Assembly (NCBI GenBank): GCA_023251455.1
Contig: JAHEYT010000027.1
Coordinates: forward strand, 91,276-155,275
Direction: 5' to 3'
DNA: 64,000 nucleotides
Source: Bacteroidota bacterium
GTDB lineage: Bacteria; Bacteroidota; Bacteroidia; Bacteroidales; Prolixibacteraceae
Of this stretch, positions 60,699-64,000 are shown in pieces; the first letter of the stretch is position 1; the number at the start of each line of letters is the position of its first letter. Position numbers and translations under genes: made by a program. Below the pieces are notes generated by a model. The model was not told the DNA's origin. It saw nothing but the letters and a program-made list of their open reading frames with translations, and ran no database searches.

Positions 60699-63600
60699 TT
60701 AATTCTTGATGATCTTACTTTGAAATACTTTTGATGTAGCTTTTACCCTTACGAAGTAAATCCCAGATGGCAAATCAGGCAATTGAAGCTGCGTTTTTAC
60801 TCCGAAACTTCTCAGGCTTTTCAAAACAGTTCCATTTGAGCTGAACACCTCAACGGAGACAATCTGATCATTTTCTGCGGTTTGTAATTCAATATTTAAA
60901 ACATCAGTAAATGGAATTGGATAACACACCAGTCCGCGTTTTAAGTTGGCAAGTCTATCTTCAGTTATAAGTTCAGAAGTAGCGGATAATATTTTACCAA
61001 CCTTCAAAGACATCGAAGAAGAAGATGATGATGCTTGATATTCGATATACAACATTGCAGCCTTACTTGCAGATGATTCATAGGAGTATGCAGTTCGTTT
61101 ACCATTCCCGGTTCCGGAAATGATGAAAGCCATGCTATTGCCTGCCCCCCATGCAGAGCGGTTAACTATTTCCTGAACGATTGACTTCAAATCAGGAGTT
61201 TGTTGTGCCAACCCAGCCAATCCCACGGCAGTCCACCCCAGAGGCACCCAATTTACGCTGGCGGCAGTTTTACTCCGGCCCGAAACATTGCTATTAGCTG
61301 TTGAAAAAGTCGGTGCATTATCAATGTTTTCACCTTTGATCGTCAGGTTACATCCGGCATTTGTTTTTTCATCCACCGTAAACTGAATATAGGCTTTGGA
61401 AATGACTGATCCCTGAGGAACTGACACACCGTTAAAACGCAAACCAACCACTTGGCTTCCGGTTGTTTTGGTATCGTAAACCAGCTCAATGTCATCGCCA
61501 TTTAAAACAACAGAACCTTTAGAACTTTCTTCCGCATCATCATTCCCTGATGATAACCGGCTGGTAAAAACAAGAGGAACCGGTGCTGCATCGACAGTTA
61601 TTGATACGAGCGCAGAAGTTGTTGTTGCACCCAGGTTGTCAGTTGCCACTGCTGTTAACGAGTAGCTACCTTCAGCAACACCTGTCCATGTATAGCTGTA
61701 TGGATTTGAGTTATCAGAACCAAGGAAGGTGGCTCCCTGGTAAAAATCAACTTTTGAAATACTCCCATCCGGGTCGGTTGCATTCGCATTAATTGCAGCA
61801 GAAGCTGGCGCAGTAAATTTTGCACCATTTAAAGGACTTGTAATTGAAACAATCGGCATTTGGTTCGGTGCATTTACCACAACATTTACTGCAGAAGAAA
61901 CTGTTAAAGCCCCTTCATTATCGGTTGCCTTTGCCGTTATTGAATAATTACCGGCAGATACATTGCTCCAGCTCAAGGCATAACCTGAGCCTGTTCCTGT
62001 TCCGATAAAAGTGGTTCCATTATAGTATTCAACCTTGGCTATGCTTCCATCAATGTCGGTGGCTGCTGAACTTAGATTGATGGTTGCCGGTGCAGTGAAA
62101 ATTGCTCCGTTTGCCGGGCTGGCAATGGACACTACAGGTGGTTGATTCTCTAGTGGCACAGTATAGGTAACATGCAATACTGCTGCCTGCGCAGGCGAAC
62201 CATTGTATGAATCGGCGATCCGGCTTCCGGTTCCATTAATAATCAAGCTGATTGCGCCTGTTGATACATATCCCGATCTGGAAACAATTTCCTGAATAAT
62301 GGCCGAAATATCAGGCGTCTGTTGGTTGACTCCTGATTCGTTCACCGTTGACCATGCCGCCGGAATCCAGTTTACCTGCGCCAATGTCTTTATCCGACCG
62401 GAAACATTGAAATCCGTAGTTGTAAATACCGATGAATTATCTACATCTTCGCCCGATATAATCAGATTACAGGCACCGCTTGAAACTTCATCGCAGGTAA
62501 ATTGAATGTATGCATTGGAGATTACCGCCCCCTGAGGGATATTTATATTAACGAAACGAAGTCCGACGACCTGGGTACCTGCCGTAGTACTTGCATCATA
62601 TACCAACTCAATATCCGTACTATTCACATTAGCCGAAATATTTCCGGTACTGCTTTCTTCTACGTCATCCATTCCGGTGGCTATTATTGACGAACTGGTT
62701 ACCGGATCACCTGAATTGGTGACCAAAATTGTAATTGCTGATGAAACAGCCGACGCCCCCAGATTATCAATCGTTTTAGCTGTCAAAGAATAAGAGCCTG
62801 CCGCAACCCCGGTCCAGTTAATGGAATAAGGGCTCGTGCTGTCTTCACCTATCTTATTTGATCCCTCGTAGAATTCTACTTTCTGGATACTTCCGTCAGG
62901 ATCACTGGCCGTTGCTGTGATTATTACTGAGGCTGGTGCCACAAAATTAGCATTCGGAACTGGTGATGTTATACTTGTGGTTGGCGACCGGTTAACTACG
63001 TCTATCCATATCGGAGATGAAATTGCCTCATCATTATCGGTTTGTTTCACACGGATGTAATAATATTCGCCATTGGCAAAAGTCATCTCTCCTGAAAGAT
63101 CAACCGTAGAAACATTTGGTGTCCAAGTTTGAATCACAGAACCATTTTTTAGTAACTGAACTTGTGTAAAGACTTCACTATTTACATCAGAAGCCTGAAT
63201 TGAAAATGAAGTGGTCGTTGCCGAAATAGTTGAGCCCATCTCGTTTCCCCCGATTTTAAACGAAAGGGCCAGATTTGAATCGTAGGTGGTAAAAAAATTT
63301 CTGGCTTTAAGTGCATTATAAATATCTGTTCGGGTGTTGGCTGAAGCCAATACTGCAAGCTTCGATGGTGTTGCAGTTCCCCAGGTTCCTGAATGGTTAT
63401 CCTCGCTACCCGATGCACCAATTTTCCAACCTCGCTCAATCGCTTCATCGAACCAACTTTTATTGCCATCGTTGGCATAATATCCATCGGTATAGTAATA
63501 AACTGGAAAACGGTCGGTTTTATTCCACAACTCCATGCCCACAATTTTATCGGTCGGGGTAGTTGCGAAATGCCCAAACTCAAGACCAGTTGAATTATTT

Positions 63601-63887
63601 CGGCCTGGATGGTTAAAAAAAGCAATACATTCATTGTTGTTTAGCCAATTACAAAATCCTGCAAATGTATTGGTTGGTGCTGTGGTTGAAATATAGTTTC
63701 CAGAATTAATTACCGCCACATGACCAAGTACGTTTTCCGTCCATTCAAAGCCCCAGAATGTTGTAAATACTCCATCCTGATTGTACTTCTCAGCAGCAGT
63801 TTTCATGCTTGTCCATTCGGTAGCATCCATTTGACTGGAATGATCTGCCAAACTGAAGAAATCAAGTTTGGCAGTATTCTTTGGATT
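60699..63887 (-). CDS. CehA/McbA-type metallohydrolase with Ig-like domains and T9SS sorting domain, 5' end interrupted
   Basis: About 1060 residues remain. The frame enters from an IS-like end at 63888 and meets a stop at 63894-63896; the TTG at 63851 is not a genuine start. The first ~225 residues are a PHP-type CehA/McbA metallohydrolase core: DFFSLADHSSQ, AFFNHPGRN and GASGSEDNHSG. The signal peptide and first His-x-His motif are missing. Next are three Ig-like domains (S-P-x-N-G-A-x-F-x-A-P-A-S/T type) and two ~175-residue repeats starting GMDDVEESS and GNDDAEESS. The final ~75 residues form a T9SS type A sorting domain (VCYPIPFTDVLNIELQ ... GIYFVRVKATSK). It would be secreted through SprA if the gene were intact. 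Probably a pseudogene here. Confidence 0.85.
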   Translation of the reverse strand, partial: NPKNTAKLDFFSLADHSSQMDATEWTSMKTAAEKYNQDGVFTTFWGFEWTENVLGHVAVINSGNYISTTAPTNTFAGFCNWLNNNECIAFFNHPGRNNSTGLEFGHFATTPTDKIVGMELWNKTDRFPVYYYTDGYYANDGNKSWFDEAIERGWKIGASGSEDNHSGTWGTATPSKLAVLASANTRTDIYNALKARNFFTTYDSNLALSFKIGGNEMGSTISATTTSFSIQASDVNSEVFTQVQLLKNGSVIQTWTPNVSTVDLSGEMTFANGEYYYIRVKQTDNDEAISSPIWIDVVNRSPTTSITSPVPNANFVAPASVIITATASDPDGSIQKVEFYEGSNKIGEDSTSPYSINWTGVAAGSYSLTAKTIDNLGASAVSSAITILVTNSGDPVTSSSIIATGMDDVEESSTGNISANVNSTDIELVYDASTTAGTQVVGLRFVNINIPQGAVISNAYIQFTCDEVSSGACNLIISGEDVDNSSVFTTTDFNVSGRIKTLAQVNWIPAAWSTVNESGVNQQTPDISAIIQEIVSRSGYVSTGAISLIINGTGSRIADSYNGSPAQAAVLHVTYTVPLENQPPVVSIASPANGAIFTAPATINLSSAATDIDGSIAKVEYYNGTTFIGTGTGSGYALSWSNVSAGNYSITAKATDNEGALTVSSAVNVVVNAPNQMPIVSITSPLNGAKFTAPASAAINANATDPDGSISKVDFYQGATFLGSDNSNPYSYTWTGVAEGSYSLTAVATDNLGATTTSALVSITVDAAPVPLVFTSRLSSGNDDAEESSKGSVVLNGDDIELVYDTKTTGSQVVGLRFNGVSVPQGSVISKAYIQFTVDEKTNAGCNLTIKGENIDNAPTFSTANSNVSGRSKTAASVNWVPLGWTAVGLAGLAQQTPDLKSIVQEIVNRSAWGAGNSMAFIISGTGNGKRTAYSYESSASKAAMLYIEYQASSSSSSMSLKVGKILSATSELITEDRLANLKRGLVCYPIPFTDVLNIELQTAENDQIVSVEVFSSNGTVLKSLRSFGVKTQLQLPDLPSGIYFVRVKATSKVFQSKIIKN

Positions 63888-64000
63888 TGCCGGTTAAATT
63901 GACCAGTTCACGCCGTTTTATATTGACCAGTGTGCGCCGGAGTATATTGACCACCTATTTTCAATATTGAGAACGATCATTTCCTTGTTTTGATTAGAGT
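63888..64000. mobile_element. End of an IS21-like insertion sequence (continues past the window)
   Basis: From TGCCGG at 63888, three ~24-bp repeats follow with the core GCCG...TA-ATTGACCA. ATTGACC recurs at 63898, 63922 and 63946. Multiple subterminal direct repeats and a TG dinucleotide tip are typical of IS21-family ends. No transposase codons are visible in the 113 bp available. The element interrupts the metallohydrolase gene. Confidence 0.7.

Noticed and set aside
63851..63853. TTG at 63851 as a genuine start for the metallohydrolase
   Set aside because: It falls inside the conserved D-x-x-x-x-x-D-H segment; coding similarity continues upstream to the IS-like boundary.

Overview
The window is chromosomal DNA from a member of the Bacteroidota, most likely a Marinilabiliales/Prolixibacteraceae-type organism; the family assignment is inference. 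The support is a SprA (Sov) type 9 secretion translocon, a T9SS C-terminal sorting domain on a second protein, a SusC/SusD pair, an ECF-sigma/FecR cassette, a CehA/McbA metallohydrolase, and promoter-like TAnnTTTG boxes in place of sigma70-type boxes. Most of the DNA is ordinary core genome. The right edge carries the end of an IS21-like insertion sequence. No rRNA, tRNA or CRISPR array was seen.

Left part (1-14 kb): a LuxR-type regulator cut by the window edge, a low-molecular-weight tyrosine phosphatase, an Asp/Glu racemase homologue lacking both catalytic cysteines, a SUI1/YciH factor, and a secreted alkaline-phosphatase-fold protein that has lost nearly all of its active site. The last is divergent from a secreted FMN-binding protein with a flavinylation motif. 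A seven-gene leftward operon follows: TetR, TolC, HlyD, two ABC ATPases and two ABC-2 permeases. It is a YbhGFSR-like drug exporter with the YbhF halves encoded separately. Next come a Lys-rich miniprotein, a DUF1080 lipoprotein and a small membrane protein.

Middle part (14-36.5 kb): pdxA-ruvA-sprA, then the complete tryptophan operon trpEGDCFBA. The 613-bp gap before trpE holds two consecutive Trp-codon-rich leader peptides (one with Trp plus Trp-Trp, one with Trp-Trp-Trp). Each is followed by an intrinsic terminator, so this looks like a tandem ribosome-mediated attenuator. The trp intergenic spacers carry two families of short repeats. Downstream of trpA is a tightly overlapping operon of ECF sigma factor, FecR anti-sigma, STN/carboxypeptidase-regulatory-domain protein, ABC ATPase, membrane protein and TlpA-like thioredoxin. 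This combination is the least familiar gene set in the window.

Right part (36.5-64 kb): a CPA2 antiporter with a USP-like tail, an orphan SusC/SusD pair, a secreted protein with an internal duplication, ispE, a YitT membrane protein, an M23 peptidase with a long structured leader, a TrmH methyltransferase, arginine deiminase, a DUF4294 protein, an undecaprenyl-phosphate sugar transferase, a degenerate Gfo/Idh-like protein, pcm, an MBL hydrolase, a YciI-like protein and gcvP. After these comes a pair of an unrecognised 409-residue protein and an XRE regulator, preceded by a 41-bp degenerate tandem repeat. Last is a large T9SS-secreted metallohydrolase whose 5' end is interrupted by the IS21-like terminus.
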